A stretch of DNA of 64,000 nucleotides from positions 372,001 to 436,000 of the forward strand of contig CAVTOO010000002.1 of assembly GCA_963736355.1 (NCBI GenBank), read 5' to 3'. Position 1 is the stretch's first letter. Every line of letters begins with the position of its first letter. Source of the stretch: CAVTOO01 sp963736355 (GTDB lineage: Bacteria; Pseudomonadota; Alphaproteobacteria; Rhizobiales; Xanthobacteraceae). Of this stretch, positions 63,332 through 64,000 are shown one piece after another. Made by a program: the position numbers and the translations under genes. The notes below the pieces were generated by a model. The model had not been told where the DNA came from. It saw nothing but the letters and a program-made list of their open reading frames with translations, and made no database searches.

Positions 63332-63685
63332 TTATGGAGTGACCTTCACAGTTACCCGCGCACGCTCCGTTATTTTGTCGCGAAAGTCGTTATAACCGCT
63401 ACGCGTGAACGCAAAGCTGTCTTCGCCGACGAACCCCGGCTTGGATTTGTAGACAATGACACCCGCGGCGACGATGGTGACTGTCCCATTGCGCGGTCGC
63501 TGCGTGAAGCTGAGGGTGTCGGAGTTGAGCGGCGTCGCGCCCAAGCGGCATTCCTGCCCGGTTGTAACTGTCATCGTTCCCTCGCCGACCTCGCCTTTTG
63601 GCGTGCGAAAGAACGGCACGCTGCAAAACGCGTTCGCCTCGCCGGCAAGCAACATGAAGACGATAACTAGGAGCGCGCGCGACAT
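63332..63685 (-). CDS. small exported Ig-like protein 3
   Basis: 117 residues. Signal peptide MSRALLVIVFMLLAGEANA-F. Domain: CSVPFFRTPKGEVGEGTMTV, TTGQECRLGATPLNSDTLSF, TQRPRNGTVTIVAAGVIVYK, SKPGFVGEDSFAFTRSGYND, ending ARVTVKVTP. Conserves both cysteines and the GFVGEDSFAFT strand but has TQRPRNG for RIDQRP, the most divergent of the array. 25 bases upstream of member 2 and 2 bases from member 4, so all four are very likely one operon. Confidence 0.78.
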   Translation of the reverse strand: MSRALLVIVFMLLAGEANAFCSVPFFRTPKGEVGEGTMTVTTGQECRLGATPLNSDTLSFTQRPRNGTVTIVAAGVIVYKSKPGFVGEDSFAFTRSGYNDFRDKITERARVTVKVTP

Positions 63686-63687
63686 GG

Positions 63688-64000
63688 CTATTGCGTCACT
63701 GTCACGGCGACCCGAACCGAGCGGGTCAAAGGTTTGTTCAAAGTCGACTTGCCGTAATGTGTGTACGTGAACGTGTCGGACCCGACATAACCGTTGGCGG
63801 CACGATATCTGATGCGTCCGTAGGGTCCGAGGTCGAGGGCACCGTGCTTTGGCCGCTGATCGATGCGCATGCTTTCCAACGGGGCATCAGAATTGAAGGA
63901 AATCGTGCAACTTCCTCCGCTCTTGACCACCATCTGGCCATCCGCGGTTCCGTTATCGACAAATCTGATGAACGGAAAGCACGCGCTTGCCTCACCAACC
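63688..64000 (-). CDS. small exported Ig-like protein 4 (runs off window)
   Basis: Partial. From the window edge inward: VGEASACFPFIRFVDNGTAD, GQMVVKSGGSCTISFNSDAP, LESMRIDQRPKHGALDLGPY, GRIRYRAANGYVGSDTFTYT, HYGKSTLNKPLTRSVRVAVT, VTQ. The signal peptide is outside. Highest similarity to member 2 and, at GYVGSDTFTYT, to the consensus. It leads the visible part of the operon. Confidence 0.78.
   Translation of the reverse strand, partial: VGEASACFPFIRFVDNGTADGQMVVKSGGSCTISFNSDAPLESMRIDQRPKHGALDLGPYGRIRYRAANGYVGSDTFTYTHYGKSTLNKPLTRSVRVAVTVTQ

Overview
The window is high-GC alphaproteobacterial DNA, most likely from the Hyphomicrobiales (Bradyrhizobiaceae/Xanthobacteraceae-like). Pointers are cobS-cobT next to a J-domain gene and bolA, a CarD regulator followed upstream by FdxA ferredoxin, an S4 protein and a long SUV3-like helicase, aroK-aroB-CNNM, xerD-accA, several Bug (TctC-type) solute-binding proteins, and dispersed palindromes of a type I associate with this order (GAGCATGATCC family, CATCCTTCGAGACG family). 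The assignment rests on recognised proteins and repeats, not on a database search.

Layout. 1-2833: kdpD (5' end outside the window) and kdpE, both riddled with small indels. 2843-16010: pfkA, a split modB/modC pair, an L,D-transpeptidase, a GIY-YIG protein, a hydroxyacyl-CoA dehydrogenase, a metallo-beta-lactamase-fold hydrolase, a family III CoA-transferase/racemase and four orphan Bug proteins. 16357-28731: a membrane-anchored spermidine-synthase-like protein, small SH3-like exported proteins, a LysE exporter, a K+ channel with a zinc ribbon, an ABC binding protein, a compact structured transcript with a 14-codon ORF, slyX, a sialidase-like protein, a fifth Bug protein, and an enoyl-CoA hydratase with a divergent TetR gene. 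28754-31534: a tRNA-Arg(CCT) gene whose 5' half is duplicated 2.7 kb away, bracketing a visibly AT-richer segment with a secreted 13-residue-repeat protein and an AraC-type regulator. 31722-64000: mostly core functions (tandem SDRs, M48 protease, CarD, FdxA, helicase, rpmB, cobST, bolA, aroKB, xerD, accA, a YafK-like L,D-transpeptidase, a TPR O-GlcNAc-transferase-like protein, secA, a parvulin, argJ), ending in a tandem array of at least four small exported Ig-like proteins that runs off the end.

Quality caveat. Many genes, including the usually indispensable secA, argJ and cobS, are interrupted by single-base indels. Most are +1 insertions not tied to long homopolymers, and they are densest in kdpDE. 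This looks like uncorrected sequencing error more than decay. I therefore give repaired extents and state where each frame breaks.

Most interesting items: (1) a self-contained promoter-to-terminator RNA at about 22243-22456 whose ribosome-binding site matches the 16S rRNA 3' tail over about 17 nt and which encodes a 14-residue CxxC peptide; (2) the secreted PEFDSNRPLQAQR repeat protein inside the tRNA-bracketed segment; (3) two diverged but structurally parallel long hairpins between aroK and xerD; (4) the tandem Ig-like exported protein family at the right edge.
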